NCBI GenBank assembly: GCA_937915885.1
Contig: CALGGP010000379.1
Span: forward strand, 1-9,495
DNA length: 9,495 nucleotides
Direction: 5' to 3'
From: an uncultured Selenomonadales bacterium
Lineage (GTDB): Bacteria > Bacillota > Negativicutes > Selenomonadales > Selenomonadaceae
Both the position numbers and the translations under genes were made by a program. Position 1 is the first letter of the stretch, and every line of letters starts with the position of its first letter. Shown piece after piece: positions 1 to 6,208 of this stretch. The notes under the pieces were generated by a model. It did not search any database. It had not been told where the DNA came from and saw only the letters and a list, made by a program, of their open reading frames with translations.

Positions 1-33
1 CCTTTGATAACTTCGTTATCGATAAAAAGGGCG

Positions 34-105
34 GGGCGCCGCCGACGCGGGGCGGGTGTCACTCGGTGAATCGGGCGCCGTCGTTGCGAGCCGGGCAGTC
101 AGTCG
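34..105 (+). repeat. Degenerate copy of the GC-rich 3'-end repeat
   Basis: It begins with the same 15 bases (GGGCGCCGCCGACGC, 34-48) that bound the complete copies and keeps the internal GGGCGCCG (73-80), but the other outer arm is not recognisable; the sequence drifts off around 90-105. It is in tandem and in the same orientation as the complete copy at 117-193. Five A residues (24-28) precede it on the plus strand, so a transcript coming from fhs would end this copy with a GC-rich arm followed by five U. The right boundary is approximate. Confidence 0.55.
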
Positions 106-116
106 GAAAAAGAGCG

Positions 117-193
117 GGGCGCCGACGACGCGGGTGGGAACCGCTTCCACCATTTGGGCGCCGCACTCGTGGGCGGGGGCGTCGGCGGCGCCC
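117..193 (+). repeat. Complete 77-base GC-rich inverted-repeat element 3' of fhs
   Basis: The element is bounded by GGGCGCCGACGACGC (117-131) and GCGTCGGCGGCGCCC (179-193), which pair over 15 bases with one mismatch. It also contains an internal GGGCGCCGC (156-164) that could pair with the right arm instead. It aligns along its length with 2058-2135 (plus) and 5933-6009 (minus), sharing GACGCGGGTGGG and GGCGTCGGCGGCGCCC-type blocks around a variable centre. It starts 30 bases after the fhs stop codon. Five A (107-111) lie just outside, giving a U run after the distal arm in fhs-sense RNA. A dispersed intergenic repeat with a possible terminator role is the best reading; the function is inference. 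Confidence 0.75.
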
Positions 194-206
194 TTCAACC
201 GTCACT

Positions 207-214
207 CCGCGCGG
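207..214. other. CCGCGCGG palindrome just after the fhs stop codon
   Basis: The palindrome TCCGCGCGGA occupies 206-215, followed on the plus strand by AAAATTTTTTT up to the fhs stop. The same CCGCGCGG core, in a longer perfect palindrome, occurs at the end of cbiC (6211-6226). It could be a short 3' hairpin or coincidence in GC-rich DNA. Confidence 0.3.
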
Positions 215-223
215 AAAATTTTT

Positions 224-1897
224 TTAGAAGAGCCCCGTGATAATCCCGTCGGCGGTGATGTCCATGTTTTCTGCCGCAGGTTTTTTCGGCAGCCCGGGCA
301 TGGTCAGGATCGAGCCCGTCAACGCCACGATGAATCCCGCGCCCGCAGAAATTTTTAATTCCCGCACCGTCACTTTAAATCCGCGCGGACGCCCGATCTT
401 CGACGCGTCGTCCGTCAACGAGTATTGCGTCTTTGCGATGCACACCGGCAGCCGCGAATATCCGAGCCGATCGATCTCGTCCAATTGTTTTTGAGCCGCC
501 GCCGTAAATTCCACGCCGTCCGCGCCGTAAATTTTTTTCGCGACCGCATTGATCTTGTCGGCGATGCTCATATCATCTTCGTAGGTGAATCGGAAATTCG
601 ACGGCTGAGCGCACGCCTCCTCGACCGCCTCAGATAATTTTATTCCACCCGCGCCTCCGTCCGCAAACACCGTCGAGATCGCCACGCGCGCCCCGAGTTC
701 TTCACACTTGCGTTTGACGAAGTCGAGCTCCGACGGCGTATCGGTCGGGAAGGCGTTGATCGCCACGACCGCCGGCAATCCGAATCCCTTGACGTTTTCG
801 ATGTGCTTTTCGAGATTTTCAAAGCCGCGCTCGAGCGCCGACATATTTTCCGCCGACAAATTATTTTTCGGCACTCCGCCGTGGAGTTTCAACGCTCGAA
901 CCGTCGCGACGATCACGACCGCGTTCGGTCTCAAGCCCGACAATCGGCATTTGATATCGATGAATTTCTCCGCTCCGAGATCGGCGCCGAAGCCCGCCTC
1001 CGTCACGACCACATCAGCCAACTTCAACGCGTATTTGGTCGCCTGCACCGAATTGCAACCGTGCGCGATGTTGGCGAACGGTCCGCCGTGAATGATTGCG
1101 GGCGTGCCCTCGAGCGTCTGAACGAGATTTGGTTTGATTGCGTCTTTGAACAGCAACGTCAGCGCGCCCGTCACGTTGAGATCGTCGGCGGTGATCGCTC
1201 GACCGTCGGCGGTGTAAGCGACGATAATTTTTCCGAGCCGCGATTTGAGATCGTCAATGCCGTCGGCAAGACAGAGGATCGCCATCATCTCACTGGCGAC
1301 GGTGATATCGAAGCCGCTTTCGCGCGGGACGCCGTTTGCCTTGCCTCCGAGCCCGACGATAACATTGCGGAGCGCGCGGTCGTTGAGATCGAGCACGCGT
1401 TTCCAGACGACGCGGCGAACGTCGATACCGAGCGCGTTGCCGTGATGAATGTGATTGTCGAGGACGGCGGCGAGCAGATTATGAGCGGTGGTCACGGCAT
1501 GAAAATCGCCGGTGAAATGCAGATTGATATCCTCCATGGGCACGACTTGAGCGTAGCCTCCGCCGGCGGCGCCGCCTTTGATGCCGAAGCACGGACCGAG
1601 GGACGGTTCGCGGAGCGCAACGACGGTTTTTCGACCGCGACGGCTGAAGGCATCGGCGAGCCCGATTGAAGTGGTCGTTTTGCCTTCGCCGGCGGCGGTG
1701 GGATTGATGGCGGTGACGAGGATCAATTTGCCGTCGGAGCGATTGGAAAATTTTTGCCACACGTCGGGCGTGAGCTTGGCTTTAAATTTGCCGTAGAGTT
1801 CAATGTGGTCGGCGTCGATGCCGAGCTTGGCGGCGATATCGCCGATGGGTTTTAGCACAGCCTCCTGTGCGATCTCAACGTCAGTCTTCAAAATCAT
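224..1897 (-). CDS. fhs: Formate-tetrahydrofolate ligase (10-formyl-THF synthetase)
   Basis: This cytoplasmic enzyme joins formate to tetrahydrofolate with ATP to make 10-formyl-THF. It feeds purine and formylmethionine synthesis and, in acetogens, the methyl branch of the Wood-Ljungdahl pathway. The 557-residue product has the usual length and is complete. Seen in the sequence: the P-loop PTAAGEGKTTTS (66-77), the family signature GIKGGAAGGGY (105-115), PFANIAHGCNS (273-283) and the second signature VATVRALKLHGG (330-341). The start is fixed by GGAGG at 1902-1906, four bases before the ATG. It is the last gene of a minus-strand run after the kinase and nth, but a 249-base gap with repeats and a hairpin/G4 leader suggests separate control. 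No folD or other folate gene is visible beside it. The assignment is secure; whether the host is an acetogen cannot be told from this gene alone. Confidence 0.98.
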   Translation of the reverse strand: MILKTDVEIAQEAVLKPIGDIAAKLGIDADHIELYGKFKAKLTPDVWQKFSNRSDGKLILVTAINPTAAGEGKTTTSIGLADAFSRRGRKTVVALREPSLGPCFGIKGGAAGGGYAQVVPMEDINLHFTGDFHAVTTAHNLLAAVLDNHIHHGNALGIDVRRVVWKRVLDLNDRALRNVIVGLGGKANGVPRESGFDITVASEMMAILCLADGIDDLKSRLGKIIVAYTADGRAITADDLNVTGALTLLFKDAIKPNLVQTLEGTPAIIHGGPFANIAHGCNSVQATKYALKLADVVVTEAGFGADLGAEKFIDIKCRLSGLRPNAVVIVATVRALKLHGGVPKNNLSAENMSALERGFENLEKHIENVKGFGLPAVVAINAFPTDTPSELDFVKRKCEELGARVAISTVFADGGAGGIKLSEAVEEACAQPSNFRFTYEDDMSIADKINAVAKKIYGADGVEFTAAAQKQLDEIDRLGYSRLPVCIAKTQYSLTDDASKIGRPRGFKVTVRELKISAGAGFIVALTGSILTMPGLPKKPAAENMDITADGIITGLF

Positions 1898-1930
1898 CTC
1901 TCCTCCAAAATATTTTTCCCGCCCTTAAGA

Positions 1931-1971
1931 GCCGTCCACCGCCCTCACCCGCCCGCCCGTCGGTGGACGGC
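1931..1971 (-). promoter_or_regulatory. Hairpin enclosing a G-quadruplex motif in the fhs leader
   Basis: A perfect 11-base inverted repeat (GCCGTCCACCG at 1931-1941, CGGTGGACGGC at 1961-1971) encloses 19 bases. In the fhs sense strand that loop holds GGGCGGGCGGGTGAGGG (complement of 1942-1958): four G3 runs with loops of 1, 1 and 3 bases, a canonical intramolecular G4 motif. It ends 33 bases upstream of the fhs ATG, so it would be in the 5' leader if transcription starts further upstream. There is no U run directly after the stem, so it is not an ordinary terminator. A role in translation or transcript stability is inference. Confidence 0.6.
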
Positions 1972-2020
1972 GCCGCGCTCGATGTGACACGGCGGCCTCA
2001 GAGTCTACTGCCGACAAAAA

Positions 2021-2057
2021 GCGGGGCGTGGTTGACGCGGGCGCCGCTAAATCAGTC
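2021..2057 (+). repeat. Degenerate copy of the GC-rich 3'-end repeat
   Basis: A truncated copy directly abuts the complete copy at 2058-2135 in the same orientation. It shows the head GCGGGGCG then GACGCGGGCGCCG, preceded by CCGACAAAAA (2011-2020). The same head, a short A run followed by GCGGGGCG, occurs at 24-38 and 107-121, and in diverged inverted form at 6098-6110. This makes the A run plus GC arm a recurring unit. Boundaries are approximate. Confidence 0.5.
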
Positions 2058-2135
2058 GGGCGCTGCCGACGCGGGTGGGAACCGCTGTCATATGTTGGGC
2101 GCCGAGCATCGTGGGTGGGGGCGTCGGCGGCGCCC
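2058..2135 (+). repeat. Complete 78-base GC-rich inverted-repeat element 3' of nth
   Basis: The outer arms GGGCGCTGCCGACGC (2058-2072) and GCGTCGGCGGCGCCC (2121-2135) pair over 15 bases with one difference (T opposite G). The internal GGGCGCCG (2097-2104) is an alternative partner for the right arm. The block GACGCGGGTGGGAACCGCT is shared exactly with the copy at 117-193. The element starts 11 bases after the nth stop codon and lies antisense to nth, the same relative placement as the copies after fhs, pncB and metI. Confidence 0.75.
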
Positions 2136-2146
2136 ATATAAATTTT

Positions 2147-2776
2147 TTATCCGACATAGGGACAGCAATTTTTCAACGGACATTCACCGCACAACGGCGC
2201 CCGCGCCTTACACAATTTCCGCCCGTGCCAAATCAGCCAGTGATGCGCGTCCGACCATTTTTCGCGCGGAATCACCTTCTGCAATCCGCGCTCCACCTCG
2301 AGCGGCGTCACGCCCTCCGCCAACTTCAATCGGTTCGCAATCCGAAATACATGCGTGTCCACCGCGATCGCCGGCTCTCGAAATGCCACACTCAACACCA
2401 CATTTGCCGTCTTGCGCCCCACTCCAGGCAATTTTATCAGCTCTTCAAACGTCGTCGGAACTTCGCCGTCGTACTCGTCAACTATTTTTCGACACGCCCC
2501 CAATATATTTCGCGCCTTCGATCGATAAAAGCCGCATGATCGGATCAATTCCTCCAAGCGCGATTGCCCCAATTCGAGCATCGCCGTCGGCGTTTTAGCC
2601 TCCGAAAATAATTGCGGCGTCACTTCATTCACCCGTCGATCCGTGCATTGCGCCGACAAAATCACCGCTATCAACAATTCAAACGTCGAGCCGAATTTTA
2701 ATTCCGGCACGGCACCCGCGTATGTCGCCTCCAATATTTTTAATTGCTCCGACTTAAGCGCTGAATCGCAAATCAT
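2147..2776 (-). CDS. nth: Endonuclease III (DNA glycosylase/AP lyase)
   Basis: This base-excision repair enzyme removes oxidised pyrimidines and cleaves the abasic strand by beta-elimination. The 209-residue product is full length. Seen in the sequence: the helix-hairpin-helix LPGVGRKTA (116-124) with the catalytic lysine K122, the catalytic aspartate D140 in VDTHV, and the C-terminal 4Fe-4S cluster cysteines C189-x6-C196-x2-C199-x5-C205 (C204 is an extra adjacent cysteine). The ATG at 2776-2774 has GAGGAG (2784-2789) seven bases upstream, so this start is well supported. That start and its binding site lie inside the end of the kinase gene (23-base overlap), implying co-transcription and probably translational coupling. 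The downstream flank is a GC-rich repeat pair. Confidence 0.97.
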   Translation of the reverse strand: MICDSALKSEQLKILEATYAGAVPELKFGSTFELLIAVILSAQCTDRRVNEVTPQLFSEAKTPTAMLELGQSRLEELIRSCGFYRSKARNILGACRKIVDEYDGEVPTTFEELIKLPGVGRKTANVVLSVAFREPAIAVDTHVFRIANRLKLAEGVTPLEVERGLQKVIPREKWSDAHHWLIWHGRKLCKARAPLCGECPLKNCCPYVG

Positions 2777-4274
2777 TCTTCTGCTCCTCGTTTTCGTCCG
2801 TCGTCGCCGTAAAACTCATCGGCTCCGACTCCGGCTCGTCTATAAATTCGTCCGCGTCCGGCTGCAACGGAATCACCGCCGTGATCGTCGTCCCCTTGCC
2901 AAGCTCACTCTCCAATTCGATCGTTATATCATGCTGCTCGGCAATCCACGACGCGATCGATAATCCAAGCCCCGTCCCGCTCACTTCGCGCTTCGTGTGC
3001 GACGTATCCACGCGGAAAAATCGATCGAAAACTTTTTTCTGATTCTCCGGCGCAATTCCAATGCCCGTGTCCGCCACACTCAATTTTATTTTGTCCACCT
3101 GCCGCACCGAGTTCACCGTGATCCGACCGCCCTTCGGCGTGTATTTGATCGCGTTGTCGATGAAAATCCTCAGCATCTGTTTGATCGTCACCTTGTCGGC
3201 AAAAATCGTCCCGCTGTCGTTTTTGATCAGCTCGAGCGTATGATTGTTCGTCACGATCTCGAGCGAATTGACGACATCGTTGACGATCTTCGACAGCTCG
3301 AGCATCTCGGGCTTCAACGGTTGTCGACGTTGATCCGCACGCGCCAAGAATAATAACTGCTCGATCAGCTGCTGCATATTCTCCGACTCCGATTGGATCG
3401 CCTCGATGCCCTCCTTCAAAATTTCGGGATCGTGCGAGCCCCATCGCGCCAACAGATCGGAATATCCTCTGATGACCGTCGCCGGAGTCCGCAACTCGTG
3501 CGACGCGTCCGACACAAACCGCTGCTGTTGAGCGAGCCCCGCCTGCAATCGATCGAGCATGCTGTTGAAAGTTTTTGCAAGCTCCGTCAGTTCGTCCTCG
3601 ACCGGCGCCACCTCGAGCCTTTTATCCATGTTCTCGATTGCAATCTCGTGCGCCGTCCGCGTCATTTCGCTTATCGGTTTCAAAATCCGTTGACTTACCT
3701 CGTAGCCCGACGCCGCCGCCACGATCAAGCCCGTCAGCGCGATCACCAATAATATACTCCTCAATCGATCGAAAAACAAAACGTCGGCGATGATCGTCCG
3801 ATAAAAATACAGCCGCATCGACATGCTCCGATAAGTAAATTTCATCTGCGAACAGTATACGACGGCGTTGTTGAGCTCGGCGATCTCCATTGAGCTGTTG
3901 CTCCAAATCGGCGGATTGCTCAATTTGCCCGCGTTGATCTCGTTGATCGACGGATATCTCGGATCGGTGTCGAAAAAAATCTCGCCGTTGGCATCGACCG
4001 CGCGCAAAACCACGCCCGGCGTCAGAGGGTCGCGAATTGAATTGACATCGATATCGCGGTTCTGCTCGATGGTCTCGAGGAGCTCGCGGATATTTGCCAT
4101 GCTGTGCTCGAGGGAAGTCTCCGCCTGATGATACATCCCGTAGGACATCGCGCCCCACGCCAAAAGATTTGTGGCGAAGATGAGCACGGCGAAGGCGGCA
4201 ACGTAAGTGAGCATGATCTTGGTGGAGATGCGCGAGTTATGCAGACCGTGAAAAATTTTGTCGATAATGTTCAT
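2754..4274 (-). CDS. Membrane sensor histidine kinase (HAMP-HisKA-HATPase_c), orphan
   Basis: This two-component sensor kinase has 506 residues. Order seen: a transmembrane segment at about 21-42, an extracytoplasmic sensor region at about 43-170, a second transmembrane segment at about 171-190, a HAMP linker at about 191-245, the H-box SDASHELRTP with phospho-acceptor H259, the N-box FIDNAIKYTP (N374), the G1 box VADTGIGIAPE (400-410), the F-box VFDRFF (415-420) and the G2 box GTGLGLSIA (433-441). All catalytic boxes look intact. A 36-residue acidic tail (471-506) follows the ATPase core. The start at 4274 is chosen because AGGGAGA (4281-4287) lies six bases upstream and the likely promoter overlaps the longer reading that begins at 4349. 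No response regulator lies on either side: pncB is divergent upstream and nth overlaps downstream. The stimulus is unknown. Confidence 0.93.
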   Translation of the reverse strand: MNIIDKIFHGLHNSRISTKIMLTYVAAFAVLIFATNLLAWGAMSYGMYHQAETSLEHSMANIRELLETIEQNRDIDVNSIRDPLTPGVVLRAVDANGEIFFDTDPRYPSINEINAGKLSNPPIWSNSSMEIAELNNAVVYCSQMKFTYRSMSMRLYFYRTIIADVLFFDRLRSILLVIALTGLIVAAASGYEVSQRILKPISEMTRTAHEIAIENMDKRLEVAPVEDELTELAKTFNSMLDRLQAGLAQQQRFVSDASHELRTPATVIRGYSDLLARWGSHDPEILKEGIEAIQSESENMQQLIEQLLFLARADQRRQPLKPEMLELSKIVNDVVNSLEIVTNNHTLELIKNDSGTIFADKVTIKQMLRIFIDNAIKYTPKGGRITVNSVRQVDKIKLSVADTGIGIAPENQKKVFDRFFRVDTSHTKREVSGTGLGLSIASWIAEQHDITIELESELGKGTTITAVIPLQPDADEFIDEPESEPMSFTATTDENEEQKNDLRFSA

Positions 4275-4322
4275 CACATTTCTCCCTGCAAAACATTTTC
4301 CAACGTCAATCCTTTTATCGAT

Positions 4323-4349
4323 ATCATAGCACATTTTCTCAACGATCAA
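4323..4349 (-). promoter_or_regulatory. Candidate promoter for the histidine kinase gene
   Basis: On the minus strand, TGC-TATGAT (4331-4323) forms an extended -10 box. TTGATC (4349-4344) lies 15 bases upstream as a weak -35. Transcription would begin near 4316, giving a leader of about 40 bases before the ATG at 4274. This fits the shorter kinase start. Confidence 0.4.
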
Positions 4350-4363
4350 GAAAAAATTTTTTC
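4350..4363. other. GAAAAAATTTTTTC palindrome between divergent promoters
   Basis: A perfect 14-base palindrome of an A6 and a T6 tract sits between the kinase and pncB promoter candidates. It may act as an A-tract activating element for both or as a bend. The symmetry alone does not show a bound regulator. Confidence 0.35.
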
Positions 4364-4395
4364 GGCGCCAAAATGTAGCACCGCCGATCGATTTG

Positions 4396-4404
4396 TGTTA
4401 TATT
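4396..4404 (+). promoter_or_regulatory. Candidate extended -10 promoter for pncB
   Basis: TGT-TATATT (4396-4404) matches the extended -10 form (TGn plus five of six bases of TATAAT). No good -35 box is present at 17 bases. A start near 4411 would leave a leader of about 26 bases before the GTG codon. Confidence 0.4.
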
Positions 4405-4436
4405 GAGCCGAAATTTGATCAGCGGGAGGGCTTGAC

Positions 4437-5891
4437 GTGACACAATTCGACAAGCGCAATATCAGCATGGTGATGGACTTCTACGAGATGACCATGGCCA
4501 ACGGCTATTTCGAGTGCGGCGACACCAATCAGCGCGTTGCCTTCGATGTGTTTTATCGGCGCAATCCTGACGGCGGAGGCTTTGCGATTTTCGCGGGGCT
4601 CGAGCAGATTATTGATTATGTCGAGAACATGAATTTTTCCGCCGACGACGTTGATTATTTTCGGACGCAAAATTTATTCGGCGATGCATTTCTCGATTAT
4701 CTGAAGTCGTTCCGATTCCACGGCGATATTTATTCCTTCCCCGAGGGGACGATAATGTACCCGAACGAGCCGTTCATGACGATTGTAGCCGATCTGATTG
4801 ACGCGCAATTGATCGAGACGGCGATCCTCTCGCAAGTCAATCATCAATCGCTGATTGCGACGAAGGCTCGGCGGATCGTCCGCGCGGCGGAAGGCAGATT
4901 TGTCTCTGATTTCGGCGCGCGTCGAGCGCACAACATGGACGCGGCGACTTACGGAGCGCGGGCGGCGTTCATCGGCGGCGTCAACGGCACGGCAACGGTG
5001 TCGGCGGGCAAAATGTTTGATATCCCCGTCAACGGGACGATGGCGCACAGTTGGGTGATGTTCTTCAAAGACGAGTTCGAGGCGTTCAAAAAATACGCGG
5101 AGGTATATCCGAACTCGACGACGCTGTTGGTCGACACATATGACGTGATGCAATCGGGCGTGCCGAATGCGATCCGAGTGGCTAAAGAAGTGCTCGAGCC
5201 GATGGGCAAACGATTGAAAGGCGTGCGGATCGACTCGGGCGACTTGGCGTATCTGTCGAAAAAAGTGCGGTCGATGCTCGACGAGGCGGGGCTCAACGAT
5301 TGTAAAATTGTCGTGTCGAACAGTCTCGACGAATTTACGATCACATCGTTGTTGAGTCAGAACGCGGCGATAGACAGCTTCGGCGTGGGCGAGCGATTGA
5401 TCACGGCGAAGTCGGAGCCGGTGTTCGGCGCGGTGTATAAGATCGTGGCGGTGGGCGAGGGCGAAAAATTTACTCCGCGCATCAAAATCTCAGAGAACGT
5501 CGGCAAGATCACCAATCCGGGTCTGAAGGACATTTATCGGGTGTATAATCCGGACGGTCAGGCGGTTGCCGATCTGATTGCGCTCAACGGTGAGACGGTC
5601 GACATGAGCAATCCGTTCCGCTACGTCGATCCCGTCAAGCCGTGGAAGAATCGATCGTTTGTGGGCTGCACGGCGAAAAATTTGCGTCGGCTTTACGTCA
5701 AAGACGGGCGTCGCGTGGAGGCGCTTCCGAAGTTGAGCGAGATCAAAGACTACGTCAAATATCAATTGGAGCATGAAATTTGGCAGGAGGAGCAGCGCTT
5801 TGAAAATCCGCACCGCCATTATTTGGACATGACGCCGGATTATTACGAAATGAAAATGAGCCTCTTATACGAGACTCGCAAACAGCACTGA
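4437..5891 (+). CDS. pncB: Nicotinate phosphoribosyltransferase
   Basis: This cytoplasmic NAD-salvage enzyme (Preiss-Handler pathway) makes nicotinate mononucleotide from nicotinate and PRPP, with ATP hydrolysis driving the reaction. The 484-residue product has the length of the Firmicute form. Motifs seen: DFYEMTMANGYF (14-25), EGTIMYPNEPFM (103-114), FGARRAH (159-165), GTMAHSW (200-206) with H204 at the position of the phosphorylated histidine of the family, VDTYDV (232-237) and RIDSGD (264-269). It starts with GTG at 4437; GGGAGGG (4424-4430) six bases upstream fixes this over the ATG at 4467. It stands alone as a transcription unit, divergent from the kinase and followed by AT-rich direct repeats and the GC-rich element. 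No NAD repressor site is recognisable. Confidence 0.97.
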   Translation: MTQFDKRNISMVMDFYEMTMANGYFECGDTNQRVAFDVFYRRNPDGGGFAIFAGLEQIIDYVENMNFSADDVDYFRTQNLFGDAFLDYLKSFRFHGDIYSFPEGTIMYPNEPFMTIVADLIDAQLIETAILSQVNHQSLIATKARRIVRAAEGRFVSDFGARRAHNMDAATYGARAAFIGGVNGTATVSAGKMFDIPVNGTMAHSWVMFFKDEFEAFKKYAEVYPNSTTLLVDTYDVMQSGVPNAIRVAKEVLEPMGKRLKGVRIDSGDLAYLSKKVRSMLDEAGLNDCKIVVSNSLDEFTITSLLSQNAAIDSFGVGERLITAKSEPVFGAVYKIVAVGEGEKFTPRIKISENVGKITNPGLKDIYRVYNPDGQAVADLIALNGETVDMSNPFRYVDPVKPWKNRSFVGCTAKNLRRLYVKDGRRVEALPKLSEIKDYVKYQLEHEIWQEEQRFENPHRHYLDMTPDYYEMKMSLLYETRKQH

Positions 5892-5897
5892 AGAGAT

Positions 5898-5929
5898 AAT
5901 TAGGAATTCGTAATTAGGAATTAGGAATT
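5898..5929 (+). repeat. Three short direct repeats AATTAGGAATT after pncB
   Basis: AATTAGGAATT occurs at 5898-5908, 5912-5922 and 5919-5929, the last two overlapping by four bases. The block begins seven bases after the pncB stop codon and is sharply AT-rich beside the GC-rich element that follows. Polymerase slippage or a small repeat family are both possible. Confidence 0.7.
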
Positions 5930-5932
5930 GAA

Positions 5933-6009
5933 GGGCGCCGCCGACGCTCCCGCCCCCCAACGACGGCGCCCAACAGAGGATAGCATGCCCACCCGCGTCA
6001 GCGGCGCCC
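5933..6009 (-). repeat. Complete 77-base GC-rich inverted-repeat element 3' of pncB
   Basis: Read on the minus strand it begins GGGCGCCGCTGACGC (6009-5995) and ends GCGTCGGCGGCGCCC (5947-5933); the arms pair over 15 bases with one T-G difference. The internal GGGCGCCG (complement of 5964-5971) is retained, and GACGCGGGTGGG is shared with the copies at 117-193 and 2058-2135. It starts 41 bases after the pncB stop codon, antisense to the gene as at the other sites. Confidence 0.75.
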
Positions 6010-6061
6010 GCACAATTAGGCGGCGCCATTTCACTCGGTTCTCGCAGGAAACAACGAGCTG

Positions 6062-6104
6062 ATGGGCGGGGCAAAATTCGTCGCCCGTCGTCGGCGGCGT
6101 CCGC
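6062..6104 (-). repeat. Degenerate second copy of the GC-rich element
   Basis: On the minus strand the sequence reads CCGACGAAAAACGCGGACG (6116-6098), then CCGCCGACGACGGG, matching the head of the other copies (A run, then GCGGGGCG and CCGACGCGGG). In the pncB sense this puts TTTTT (6106-6110) directly after a GC-rich arm. The edges are uncertain and divergence is clear. Confidence 0.4.
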
Positions 6105-6170
6105 GTTTTTCGTCGGTAGTGAAACTGCCACGGGCTGGCGGGAGATAAAAATCGTCACCCGAAGGGATTA

Positions 6171-6186
6171 AAGGGCGGCAGCCCTT
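6171..6186 (-). terminator. Small hairpin downstream of cbiC, weak terminator candidate
   Basis: AAGGGC (6171-6176) and GCCCTT (6181-6186) pair perfectly around a four-base loop. It lies 23 bases beyond the cbiC stop. In cbiC-sense RNA the stem is followed by UAAUCCC rather than a U run, so terminator strength would be poor. Confidence 0.3.
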
Positions 6187-6188
6187 AT

Positions 6189-6204
6189 GGGGTGGGTGGG
6201 CGGG
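6189..6204 (+). other. G-quadruplex motif with single-base loops at the cbiC 3' end
   Basis: GGGGTGGGTGGGCGGG on the plus strand has four G runs separated by single bases, the loop pattern known to give the most stable parallel G4 structures. It lies within five bases of the cbiC stop codon on the template strand of cbiC, so the cbiC transcript would be C-rich here. Structure formation is inferred from the motif only. Confidence 0.55.
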
Positions 6205-6208
6205 AGGA

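Larger units (their letters stand above)
5892..6208. other. Gene-free 317-base stretch between the pncB and cbiC 3' ends
   Basis: The genes on both sides converge here. In order it holds three copies of AATTAGGAATT (5898-5929), a complete inverted-orientation GC-rich element (5933-6009), a degenerate second copy (about 6062-6104) followed by TTTTT (6106-6110), a small hairpin (6171-6186) and a G4 motif (6189-6204). A reading frame crossing it on the minus strand has no ribosome binding site, and its encoded sequence follows the repeats, so I do not call a gene. Confidence 0.6.

Noticed and set aside
6..20. GATAACTTCGTTATC hairpin resembling one arm of loxP
   Set aside because: It is a short self-complementary 6-base stem. 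The second loxP arm and spacer are missing, and there is no recombinase context.
803..1669. Long open frame (288 codons) on the plus strand opposite fhs
   Set aside because: It mirrors the codon pattern of fhs, has no ribosome binding site or recognisable domain, and fhs is certain.
1925..2137. Short minus-strand frames in the repeats (here and at 16-198) beginning with Gly-Ala-Ala-Asp-Ala, resembling a small peptide family
   Set aside because: The shared residues come only from the repeat arm. Copies diverge by frame after about seven codons, and none has a ribosome binding site.
1898..2146. Possible tetrahydrofolate riboswitch upstream of fhs
   Set aside because: The conserved core known for that class is not recognisable; the gap is accounted for by repeats and the G4 hairpin.
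4275..4349. Longer kinase start at 4349 adding 25 residues
   Set aside because: The added segment overlaps the best promoter and lacks a ribosome binding site, whereas 4274 has a strong one.
117..6009. GC-rich repeats considered as a CRISPR array
   Set aside because: The copies are kilobases apart, in both orientations and without regular unique spacers.
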